Of a stretch of DNA of 64,000 nt, positions 53,543 through 61,263 are shown in pieces. This DNA is from Herminiimonas sp. GTDB lineage: Bacteria; Pseudomonadota; Gammaproteobacteria; Burkholderiales; Burkholderiaceae. Within the stretch, counting starts at the first letter, position 1, and every line of letters starts with the position of its first letter. Where the stretch lies: assembly GCF_030655415.1 (NCBI RefSeq), contig NZ_JAURVN010000006.1, positions 62,001-126,000 on the forward strand, in the 5' to 3' direction. Under the pieces are notes generated by a model. It did no database searches and was not told the DNA's origin. It was given only the letters and a program-made list of their open reading frames with translations. Both the position numbers and the translations under genes were made by a program.

Positions 53543-54316
53543 ATGAGCAAGTCCCGCAACAATTTCGAAAACATCGCGCGTGAGCACAGTGTGCTGCTCA
53601 ATGAGTACGGCCGCGTCCAGAGTCGTTGCAGTGAATTGGTGGCAAGACAAGTCGATCAAATCGAAACCTTGCAGACCGAAGCTGCGCGCATGCAGGCGGA
53701 AATCATCCGTTTACGCGGAGAAGTCATAGTGCGCGATACCGCGCTCGCTTATGCACGTGAAGATTTGAGCAAACTACAGGCAAGCATACCTGGCTTGTCT
53801 ACGCGTTTAACTTTGGCGCGTCGCGTGGAAAAATTAACGCAGCATGTACAAGATTTACTGCGCGAGCGCTTGGGTTTGCACGGCAAAGTGCAGACGACCG
53901 CAGAGGTAGAAGGAGCGGCATTAGGCGATGCGGCTATGCCGATCAATCTACTTGAAAAATCAGTCTTGTGCATAGGCCAGGATGAGCCTGCCACGATCAT
54001 CGCGCAGCAAGCGATTGAAAAAGCTGGCGGCCATTTTCTGCATCACGACGGTCGTGATGTCGTTGATGACACTGCGCTGGAAGCAAGTTTGACCGCAGCA
54101 GATATGGTGATTTGCCAAACCGGTTGCGTTAGTCACGATGCGTATTGGCGTGTGCAGGATCATTGCAAGCGTACCGGCAAACAATGCGTGTTGGTCGAAC
54201 AACCGCAGGCTATGCATTTCGTGCGCAGTCTGAGTGAAGTATCGACAGTCCCGACGAATGCAAATACGGATGAGCTCGCAGGTGCATCACACGTTTTGCA
54301 TACTGCTGAAAAATAA
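53543..54316 (+). CDS. DUF2325-domain protein with coiled-coil N-terminus
   Basis: A 257-residue cytoplasmic protein. Residues 1-110 form a heptad-rich coiled coil; residues about 135-220 form a DUF2325 domain (SVLCIGQDEPATIIAQQAIEKAG, then HHDGRDVVDD and VICQTGCVSHDAYW). Its role is unknown, but genes of this type occur in iron-uptake operons of betaproteobacteria. The ATG at 53543 is set by GGAG seven bases upstream. It is the first gene after a Fur box and is followed by fecI at 11 bp. Confidence 0.8.
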   Translation: MSKSRNNFENIAREHSVLLNEYGRVQSRCSELVARQVDQIETLQTEAARMQAEIIRLRGEVIVRDTALAYAREDLSKLQASIPGLSTRLTLARRVEKLTQHVQDLLRERLGLHGKVQTTAEVEGAALGDAAMPINLLEKSVLCIGQDEPATIIAQQAIEKAGGHFLHHDGRDVVDDTALEASLTAADMVICQTGCVSHDAYWRVQDHCKRTGKQCVLVEQPQAMHFVRSLSEVSTVPTNANTDELAGASHVLHTAEK

Positions 54317-54327
54317 GGCAGCAACGC

Positions 54328-54837
54328 ATGTCAGCTTCCGCGCCACTTTCACCGCAGCACGATATCGGCACGCTCTACAGCGACCACCACAGCTGGTTAC
54401 AAGGGTGGTTGGGTAAAAAGCTAGGTAACACCTTCGACGCTGCCGATCTGGCGCAAGATACTTTTACTCGCATACTCGATTCGCGTAATGTAACAACAGT
54501 GCAAGAGCCGCGTGCGTATCTGACCACGGTCGCCAAAGGCTTGCTGATCAACTGGTATCAGCGCCAAGCTTTGGAGCGCGCTTATCTGGATGCGCTATCA
54601 GTTTTGCCTGAGCAACAAGCGCCTTCAGTCGAGCAGCGCTACATCATCCTTGAAACCCTGCATGAGATTGATCGCATGCTGGATGCTTTGCCTGCCAAGG
54701 TAAAACACACCTTCCTGCTGTCTCAAATCGAAGGCATGAAGTACGAAGCCATCGCACAGCAACTCGACGTCTCTCTGATCAGCGTCAAGCGCTACATGAA
54801 GCAGGCGTTCCTGCATTGCCTGAGCTTCATGGAGTAA
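54328..54837 (+). CDS. fecI: FecI-type ECF sigma factor
   Basis: A 169-residue sigma factor of the iron-starvation group. Region 2 is DAADLAQDTFTRILDSR, region 4 is LPAKVKHTFLLSQIEGMKYEAIAQQL with helix-turn-helix ending SVKRYMKQAF. It should drive transcription of the receptor gene three genes downstream when the signal passes from receptor to FecR. It is within an operon, four bases before fecR. Confidence 0.93.
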   Translation: MSASAPLSPQHDIGTLYSDHHSWLQGWLGKKLGNTFDAADLAQDTFTRILDSRNVTTVQEPRAYLTTVAKGLLINWYQRQALERAYLDALSVLPEQQAPSVEQRYIILETLHEIDRMLDALPAKVKHTFLLSQIEGMKYEAIAQQLDVSLISVKRYMKQAFLHCLSFME

Positions 54838-54841
54838 AAAT

Positions 54842-55819
54842 ATGGCGCTACAAATGAATCCCGCAATCGCTATTGATCCTCAGATTCTTGACGAGGCTGC
54901 TGATTGGCTGCTGCAATTGCACGACGGTGCGGTAAAAGAAAGTGATCGCATCGCCTGTGAACGATGGCGTCAACGCAGTCCGGAACATGCGCGCGCATGG
55001 GCGCGTGCCGAATTGTTGATGAATAAATTGGGCGGCTTGCCGCCCGGATTGGCAATGCCTGCATTGCGTCGTCCCGCGAACGTCGGGCGCCGCGCCGCAG
55101 TCGTCAAGCTTGCCTTGTTGTTGGCCGCAGTTCCTGCCAGTTGGGGCGCATGGCGCTTTATTGATGAGCAAGAGTGGACGGCTGATTATCGGACGGCTGT
55201 TGGTGAGCGACGCGATCTTCGCTTGGCTGACGGCACGCGGCTTGCGTTAAATACAGCCACTGCCATCGATGTGCATTTTGATGAAAAGCATCGAACCGTC
55301 GCATTGCGTGAAGGCGAAATTCTTGTAGAGACTGCGCCGGATATCGCAGCGAAACATAGGCCTTTCAGCGTCAATTCCATTCAAGGAAATATGGAAGCCC
55401 TCGGCACGCGATTCAGCGTACGTCAACGTGATGCGCTGACACATATCGCCGTACTGGAAGGCGCGGTAAGAATCACGCCCGAGGATGCAAAGGCTGCACA
55501 GCAAGTGTTGCAAGCCGGGCAGCAAACTACTTTCACCAAGCGCAATGTACAAGCGTCAATTGATGCCGATGATTCTGTGATCGCATGGATGCAAGCAATG
55601 CTGATGGCGGACAAGATGCCACTGGGTGATTTCGCCGATGAGTTATCGCGCTATCGCCGTGGCATCGTGCGCGTCGATCCGACGCTGGCCAATCTACGTA
55701 TCTCCGGTGCATTTCCAGTTGGCGATACTGACCAGACCTTGTCAATGCTGGTATCAACCTATCCGATCGATGCAGCGACGCGTTTGGGTGGGCGCTGGAT
55801 CACGCTGGTGCCGCGCTGA
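54842..55819 (+). CDS. fecR: FecR-type iron-starvation signal transducer
   Basis: A 325-residue protein. The N-terminal DUF4880 domain (AADWLLQLHDGAVKESDR) binds the sigma factor, one membrane segment lies near residues 88-105, and the periplasmic FecR domain (TAVGERRDLRLADGTRLALNTAT) contacts the receptor's STN domain. A C-terminal STN-like segment (GIVRVDPTLANLRISGAF) is also typical. It carries the ferric-siderophore signal to FecI. Confidence 0.93.
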   Translation: MALQMNPAIAIDPQILDEAADWLLQLHDGAVKESDRIACERWRQRSPEHARAWARAELLMNKLGGLPPGLAMPALRRPANVGRRAAVVKLALLLAAVPASWGAWRFIDEQEWTADYRTAVGERRDLRLADGTRLALNTATAIDVHFDEKHRTVALREGEILVETAPDIAAKHRPFSVNSIQGNMEALGTRFSVRQRDALTHIAVLEGAVRITPEDAKAAQQVLQAGQQTTFTKRNVQASIDADDSVIAWMQAMLMADKMPLGDFADELSRYRRGIVRVDPTLANLRISGAFPVGDTDQTLSMLVSTYPIDAATRLGGRWITLVPR

Positions 55820-55886
55820 ATATGAATAAAGCTGTATGCAAAAATAATTTTTGTATTCGGTGATACTTTTTTTGATTTCGGCTGGC

Positions 55887-55909
55887 AAGTAGGTTGAAGA
55901 AACCTACTT
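55887..55909. promoter_or_regulatory. Perfect inverted repeat before the receptor gene
   Basis: AAGTAGGTT-GAAGA-AACCTACTT has perfect 9-bp arms and ends 25 bases before the receptor start. No T-run follows, so it may be an mRNA leader hairpin or operator rather than a terminator. Confidence 0.55.
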
Positions 55910-55934
55910 ATCCATCCGAAAGGAATATCCCCTC

Positions 55935-58409
55935 ATGTCATCCGCACGTTCGCGCTGTGTCGAGCGCCCTCTGAATCAAGCTGTTCGTATCGCATTGTTG
56001 AGCATGATGTTGGCCGGCGCCGCTGTTACCAGCGTCAATGTCAATGCTGCCACTACACTTGATGCCGTTACCGCCAAACCCTACAACATTGCTGCGGGTC
56101 CGCTCGGTCGCAACCTGTCCAGCTTTGCCGCGCAAGCCGGGATTGCCTTGTCGTTCGATCCTGCATTGACCGAGGGGCTAAATAGCCCCGCGTTGTCGGG
56201 TAGCTATTCCGCACGCGAAGCGGTTGCAAAATTGTTGACTGGCAGTGGTCTGGATATCGTACCTCGTGCTGATGGCAGCTACACCTTGGCAAAAAAATCA
56301 GCCGATGCTCCGCGGGAAAGCTCGACATTGCCTGAGGTGTTGGTGACTGCCGTAGCGTTAGATGGCACGACTGAAGGAACCGGTCTATATACATCGGGTG
56401 CTACCAGCACCGCGACGCGCATGAATCTTTCGATCCGTGAAACGCCGCAGTCGGTCAGCGTCATGACGCGTCAGCGCATGGATGATCAAGGTTTGACTCA
56501 ATTGTCTGATGTTGTGATACAGACGCCAGGCTTAACGATCAACTATGCCGGCAACATGGGCTCCGATAGCAGCACGATTTATGCGCGCGGCTTCGCAGTG
56601 GAAAACTATCAGGTTGACGGCGTGGGCCAGATTTATAGTAACTACAGTTCAATCTTTCAAACCAGCGACATGGTGCTTTACGACCGTGTCGAAGTCGTAC
56701 GTGGTGCGACTGGCTTGATGAATGGCGTAGGTTCGCCAAGTGCAACAATCAATTTGGTACGCAAGCGTCCAACAAAAACATTCCAAGCCTCTGCGAAAGT
56801 CGAAGTGGGCTCTTGGAACTATCGCCGTGTTGAAGGCGATATTTCCACGCCGCTGAATGAAGCCGGTACTGTACGTGGTCGCATGATCGCAGCCGTTCAG
56901 GATAACGATTCTTACATCGACAGGCTGGAGGAAAAAACAAGAATCTTTGCCGGCATCGTCGAGGCCGATATCGGTCCTTCCACACTCGCAACTGTCGGCT
57001 TTACGCTGCAACAACAGGATGCCACCGGCCACGCTCGTAGCGGACTCCCTGCATATTATTCAGACGGCTCACGCGCGATCTGGTCTCGCTCGGATTCTGC
57101 GGCCGCGTCATGGGCATATTCCAAACGTGAAAATCAATCGATCTTTGCATCGCTCGAACATCGCTTCGACAATGAATGGCTGCTGAAGGGAACCTTCAAC
57201 CACGCATCAAGTGAATACGATGAAGTGCTTGGTTATGCGGCAGGTGGTTATCCGGTTCGTGCAACCGGTGCAGGTGTAAATCTATGGGCGGGCCGATGGG
57301 CTGGTAAGCCAGTGCAAGACAGTCTGGATGTTTACGCGACTGGTCCATTCAATCTGTTTGGCCGCAAGCATGAACTGGTTGTAGGCGCGACGTCAACACG
57401 TACGGTGGATGCCACTGTTGGTTATGGTTTGTGGAACTTTGCCGGCTGGAGCAGTGCCGTCCCGAATATTTATACATGGGATGGCACTAGTCCGGCTGCG
57501 CCAAACAATCCTGCAAACAGTGACATCTCGATGAAAGAGCGCACCAACAGCGCTTATTCATCGGTACGTTTGAAACCGACAGATGCTTTATCCGTCATTC
57601 TCGGTGCACGGGTGACCACCTGGAAAAACGACAAGAGCACGCGGACCTACGCGACCAATGCTGTAGTCAATACCAGTCGTGAAGAGAAGAACCAGGTCAC
57701 GCCGTATGCGGGTGTTGTGTACGACATCAATCAAAACTGGTCGACATACGCCAGTTACACCGATATCTTCAAGCCACAAAGTAACAAGGATATTAACGGC
57801 GAATACATTGATCCCCTGCTGGGCAACAGCTATGAGATCGGTGCCAAAGGCGAATTCTTCAACAAACGCCTTAACGTGGCAGCCGCGATTTACAAGATCA
57901 AGCAAGACAACCTCGCGGTTCTAATCGTGCCAAACATTCCGCTGTCAGGTGGCGGCAATGCCTATGACGTTGTTTCAGGTACCAGCACCAAAGGTGTTGA
58001 ACTTGAAGTGGGTGGTGAAGTCGCGCGCAATTGGCAAGCTTCTGTAGCCTTTGCACGCAACATGACATCGGATCGTACTGGCAAGGCTTTGAATACCAAC
58101 GTGCCACGCAATACGTTCAAGCTCTTTACCAGCTACCGCTTACCGGTTCTTGATAACAACCTGACGGTAGGTGGAGGTGTGCGCTGGCAGGATGAAATTT
58201 ATAGCGAAAATCAAGGGCCTTCCAGCGTACGTTTCACGCAAGAATCGTATGCAGTCGTTGACCTGATGGCGCGTTATCAAATCTCAAAGGATTTGACCGC
58301 TACCGTCAATCTGTACAACGCATTCGATAAATCGTATTACACCTCGACTGGCGGTTCGTATTACGGCGCACCACGCAATCTGCGTGTCGGCTTGGATATG
58401 CGTTTTTAA
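55935..58409 (+). CDS. TonB-dependent siderophore receptor with STN signalling domain
   Basis: An 824-residue outer-membrane receptor. After a long signal region (ending VNA-A near residue 38) come an STN domain (about 48-120, YNIAAGPLGRNLSSFAAQAG) for FecR signalling, a plug (ETPQSVSVMTRQRMDDQGL), and a 22-strand-type barrel ending in phenylalanine (GLDMRF). The layout fits FecA/FpvA/FhuE-like hydroxamate or mixed siderophore receptors; the ligand is unknown. Preceding fecIR genes make a complete cell-surface signalling system. Confidence 0.93.
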   Translation: MSSARSRCVERPLNQAVRIALLSMMLAGAAVTSVNVNAATTLDAVTAKPYNIAAGPLGRNLSSFAAQAGIALSFDPALTEGLNSPALSGSYSAREAVAKLLTGSGLDIVPRADGSYTLAKKSADAPRESSTLPEVLVTAVALDGTTEGTGLYTSGATSTATRMNLSIRETPQSVSVMTRQRMDDQGLTQLSDVVIQTPGLTINYAGNMGSDSSTIYARGFAVENYQVDGVGQIYSNYSSIFQTSDMVLYDRVEVVRGATGLMNGVGSPSATINLVRKRPTKTFQASAKVEVGSWNYRRVEGDISTPLNEAGTVRGRMIAAVQDNDSYIDRLEEKTRIFAGIVEADIGPSTLATVGFTLQQQDATGHARSGLPAYYSDGSRAIWSRSDSAAASWAYSKRENQSIFASLEHRFDNEWLLKGTFNHASSEYDEVLGYAAGGYPVRATGAGVNLWAGRWAGKPVQDSLDVYATGPFNLFGRKHELVVGATSTRTVDATVGYGLWNFAGWSSAVPNIYTWDGTSPAAPNNPANSDISMKERTNSAYSSVRLKPTDALSVILGARVTTWKNDKSTRTYATNAVVNTSREEKNQVTPYAGVVYDINQNWSTYASYTDIFKPQSNKDINGEYIDPLLGNSYEIGAKGEFFNKRLNVAAAIYKIKQDNLAVLIVPNIPLSGGGNAYDVVSGTSTKGVELEVGGEVARNWQASVAFARNMTSDRTGKALNTNVPRNTFKLFTSYRLPVLDNNLTVGGGVRWQDEIYSENQGPSSVRFTQESYAVVDLMARYQISKDLTATVNLYNAFDKSYYTSTGGSYYGAPRNLRVGLDMRF

Positions 58410-58619
58410 ACTCAGATCAATTGGCCGCAAGTCGATCGGGTCGTTTCTATGCTTATTTCGCACCGAAATGGCCCTTTTTTCAATCTCGTTGGTCATAGAT
58501 AGTAAGAGCAGAAAAATGCCGTTATCAGCCCGTTGAGATCAATGCTGATGTTTTCGGTCGTGGTCGGCATATTGCCAGCCTGACTTTGTACTTAATTTAT
58601 CTAAACAAAGGATATACAC
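58410..58619. other. Intergenic region between receptor and DUF4198 genes
   Basis: About 210 bp; I see a short T-run at 58474-58479 but no convincing hairpin, promoter or operator. Read-through from the receptor gene is possible. Confidence 0.3.
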
Positions 58620-59264
58620 ATGATCAAGAAATCTCTCGCCCTGTTCGCCCTCTCAAGCTTTGCATTGGCTGCCAGCGCCCATCAAGTATGGATAGAACGC
58701 GACGCGACCGACCCGGCAAAAGTGTATGTAGGCGACGTTGACGGCGAGCGCGATCACGGTGATGACGTTGCCAAGCTGGCAGCGACCACACAGGTATTCA
58801 CAAAAGATGTGAAGCAACTCGCCAAGCTCAGCGTCAAGCCAGAATATCTTGAAGCAGCGGTTACCGATGCGGGCGACGTGCGTCTGATCAACGATCAAGT
58901 CTGGAAGCCATGGAAAAATAAAGACGGCCAATTACAAGCTGCAGTGTTCAACTCGCGCGCTGGCCGTACCGAAACCAACGCAGCACTGGATTTTGAATTG
59001 GTGCCGGTGAAAGCCAATGGCAATGTATTTACATTGACCTTCAAGGGCCAACCAGTAGCAGACAAAAAAGTGACCGTTGTTAATCCGGATCAATGGACAA
59101 AAGGCTTTAAAACTAACAAGGATGGACGTATTGAAGTTTCAGCAAAAGAAAAGGGCCGTTACATCCTGATGAGCAATCACGAAGTAAAAGGCGACTATGA
59201 AATCGCCGGTGAAAAAGTGCAGAAGCTGTCGTACACCACGACTTTGAGCTTCGTCGCGAAATAA
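58620..59264 (+). CDS. DUF4198-like periplasmic protein
   Basis: A 214-residue exported protein. The signal peptide ends ASA-H, so the mature protein would begin His-Gln-Val-Trp, a histidine terminus common in this family and suited to metal binding. The rest is beta-rich (FTLTFKGQPVADKKVTVV and DGRIEVSAKEKGRYIL). DUF4198 proteins often accompany TonB receptors and metal uptake. It lies downstream of the receptor and upstream of a paralogue. Confidence 0.75.
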   Translation: MIKKSLALFALSSFALAASAHQVWIERDATDPAKVYVGDVDGERDHGDDVAKLAATTQVFTKDVKQLAKLSVKPEYLEAAVTDAGDVRLINDQVWKPWKNKDGQLQAAVFNSRAGRTETNAALDFELVPVKANGNVFTLTFKGQPVADKKVTVVNPDQWTKGFKTNKDGRIEVSAKEKGRYILMSNHEVKGDYEIAGEKVQKLSYTTTLSFVAK

Positions 59265-59314
59265 TTTTAGCGACTAGATAGGGCGGCGACCTGTTCGCAG
59301 CTCTATCGCTAAAT

Positions 59315-59355
59315 GGCGGCCTTGCATGGACTGTGCAACGCCGCCCTTTCCATTT
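59315..59355 (+). terminator. Hairpin between the two DUF4198-like genes
   Basis: GGCGGC-c-TTGCA pairs with TGCAA-c-GCCGCC (59315-59345) around a 7-nt loop, followed by CTTTCCATTTT. It can end or attenuate transcription before the second paralogue. Confidence 0.6.
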
Positions 59356-59431
59356 TGCGATGTGTGCTTGGCATTTTTGCCATATTCGTGAAAAATTTTT
59401 CGTCAACTTTTTCAAAAAATTCAGAATTCAT

Positions 59432-60061
59432 ATGCGTATCTCAATACCAAAATCATTCTTGTCAGCGTTCAGCATTGCGATGCTGGCGACTTCTTTTTCC
59501 GCGCACGCAGACTACGTTTGGCTGGAGCGCGACGCGGCCGGTGCAGCAACGGCTTACGTTGGTGAATTGGATGGCGCACGTTTGGCACCTACCACCATTA
59601 CATCACCGCGCGCATATCTTGCTGATGGCAAGGATCTGCCACTGACAACTGAGGCTGAGCGTTTGGTGATCGGTTCTGAAGTGACGGGCGATGTACGTTT
59701 GGTTGCCAGCCGCTTGGGTGAAAAAGGCGTGCTGAATTATTACCAGGCCAAGAACGGTCGCAGTGAAACCAAGGCAGTTAATGATCTGGAGTTGGTACCA
59801 ACGGAAGCCAATGGCAATACCTTCAAGCTGGTGTGGAAAGGCAACGTCGTCGCCGCATCGCAAGTCAATGTCGATACCTCCGAAGGCTGGCGTCGTGTAT
59901 TGAAACCAGCCAAGGATGGCACGGTTACTTTGGCCACACCTTTCCCCGGCCGCTATTTGCTGGAAGTCACCGCGCGTATCAATGGCTCGGTCACTGTCGA
60001 TGGCAAAAAATATGAAGACGTACGACACACCGCAACCCTGACCTTCGAGGTCAAGAACTGA
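59432..60061 (+). CDS. Second DUF4198-like periplasmic protein
   Basis: A 209-residue exported paralogue of the gene before it, sharing VWLERDA, ATAYVGELDG, NDLELVPTEANGNTFKL and GRYLLEV blocks. Here the signal peptide ends AHA-D, so the mature N-terminus is Asp-Tyr-Val-Trp instead of His-Gln-Val-Trp. The ATG at 59432 gives a normal signal peptide; the longer frame from 59333 does not. Its stop overlaps macA by one base (TGATG), tying it to the exporter. Confidence 0.75.
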   Translation: MRISIPKSFLSAFSIAMLATSFSAHADYVWLERDAAGAATAYVGELDGARLAPTTITSPRAYLADGKDLPLTTEAERLVIGSEVTGDVRLVASRLGEKGVLNYYQAKNGRSETKAVNDLELVPTEANGNTFKLVWKGNVVAASQVNVDTSEGWRRVLKPAKDGTVTLATPFPGRYLLEVTARINGSVTVDGKKYEDVRHTATLTFEVKN

Positions 60062-61263
60062 TGGCGAAAGTAATGACGCAGAAAAAATTTACCGGCAAGA
60101 GATTTTCAACGAAGCAAAAGATAGTTGGTGCCGTTGCACTATTAGGCGTCATTGCAGTCGCCGCTGTATGGTCGAGCAATAGTAACGACGCGCAGTTTGA
60201 AACCGCACCTATCACGCGTGGCAATATCGAAGCGACTGTCACCGCGATCGGCACTTTGCAGCCAGTAACTTCGGTTGAGGTCGGTGCGCAGGTATCCGGC
60301 CAGATCACGCGCATTCATGTGCAGCCTGGCGATGTCGTTAAAAAAGGCCAGTTGCTGGTGGAGATCGATGCCAGCGTATTTCAGGCAACGGTGGAAGCGG
60401 GCCGTGCAGAGCAAATGGATTTGCGTGCGCAACTCGACGAGCAGCGTGCGCAGCATAAACTCGCGCAACAGCAGCACGCGCGTCAGCAACAAATGAATCG
60501 TGATGAGTCTACGCGTCTGGAAGACGTGCAAACTGCCGAAGCAAATCTGGCATCAGCAGCTGCGCGCATCGAACAACTCAAGGCGCGCATCGTGCAAACG
60601 CAATCCAGTCTGAAAGCGGATGAAGCGCGTCTCGGTTACGCGCGCATCTTCGCGCCTATGGCTGGCACCGTTACCGGCATCGATGCAAAAGAAGGGCAAA
60701 CGCTGAACGCAACATATCAAACACCAACCTTGATGCGCATCGCGGATTTGTCAGAGATGACAGTGTGGACCACAGTTTCTGAAGCGGATATTCGTCGCGT
60801 CAAAGCGGGTCAGGCTGCATACTTTTCGACGCTGGCTGGTGATAGACGTCGCTGGAACGGCAAGGTACGTCAGGTCTTGCCGGCACCACCAGTTGCTGCT
60901 GCAAGCCAAGCTGCAGCAGGTCAGCCGGCTGCCAGCAAAGTTGTGCAATACACGGTGTTGTTCGATGTAGATAACAAGGATGCTGAACTGTTGCCGCAAA
61001 TGACGGCGCAAGTTTCATTCATCACCGCATCCGCGCGCGATGTGTTGATCGCACCTTTGGGCGCATTGCAACCCGTCGATCAAAAACCGAATATGTACAA
61101 GGCACGCGTGCTCGACGCACATGACAAAGTACAAGAGCGTGACGTGCGCGCCGGTGTGCAAGACAGGCTCGCAGTGCAAGTAGTGGAAGGCTTGAAAGAA
61201 GGTGAGCAACTGATTACTGGCGAAACCGTCAGCAAGGCAGGGACGTCGAGGTTCAAGTGGTAA
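60061..61263 (+). CDS. macA: MacA-like periplasmic adaptor
   Basis: A 400-residue membrane-fusion protein. One membrane segment (about residues 21-38) anchors it; the periplasmic part has a biotinyl-lipoyl half (VSGQITRIHVQPGDVVKKGQLLVEID), a helical hairpin with many Gln/Ala (about 115-195), and beta-barrel and proximal domains. It bridges the MacB-type ATPase and an outer-membrane channel. It overlaps both neighbours. Confidence 0.92.
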   Translation: MAKVMTQKKFTGKRFSTKQKIVGAVALLGVIAVAAVWSSNSNDAQFETAPITRGNIEATVTAIGTLQPVTSVEVGAQVSGQITRIHVQPGDVVKKGQLLVEIDASVFQATVEAGRAEQMDLRAQLDEQRAQHKLAQQQHARQQQMNRDESTRLEDVQTAEANLASAAARIEQLKARIVQTQSSLKADEARLGYARIFAPMAGTVTGIDAKEGQTLNATYQTPTLMRIADLSEMTVWTTVSEADIRRVKAGQAAYFSTLAGDRRRWNGKVRQVLPAPPVAAASQAAAGQPAASKVVQYTVLFDVDNKDAELLPQMTAQVSFITASARDVLIAPLGALQPVDQKPNMYKARVLDAHDKVQERDVRAGVQDRLAVQVVEGLKEGEQLITGETVSKAGTSRFKW

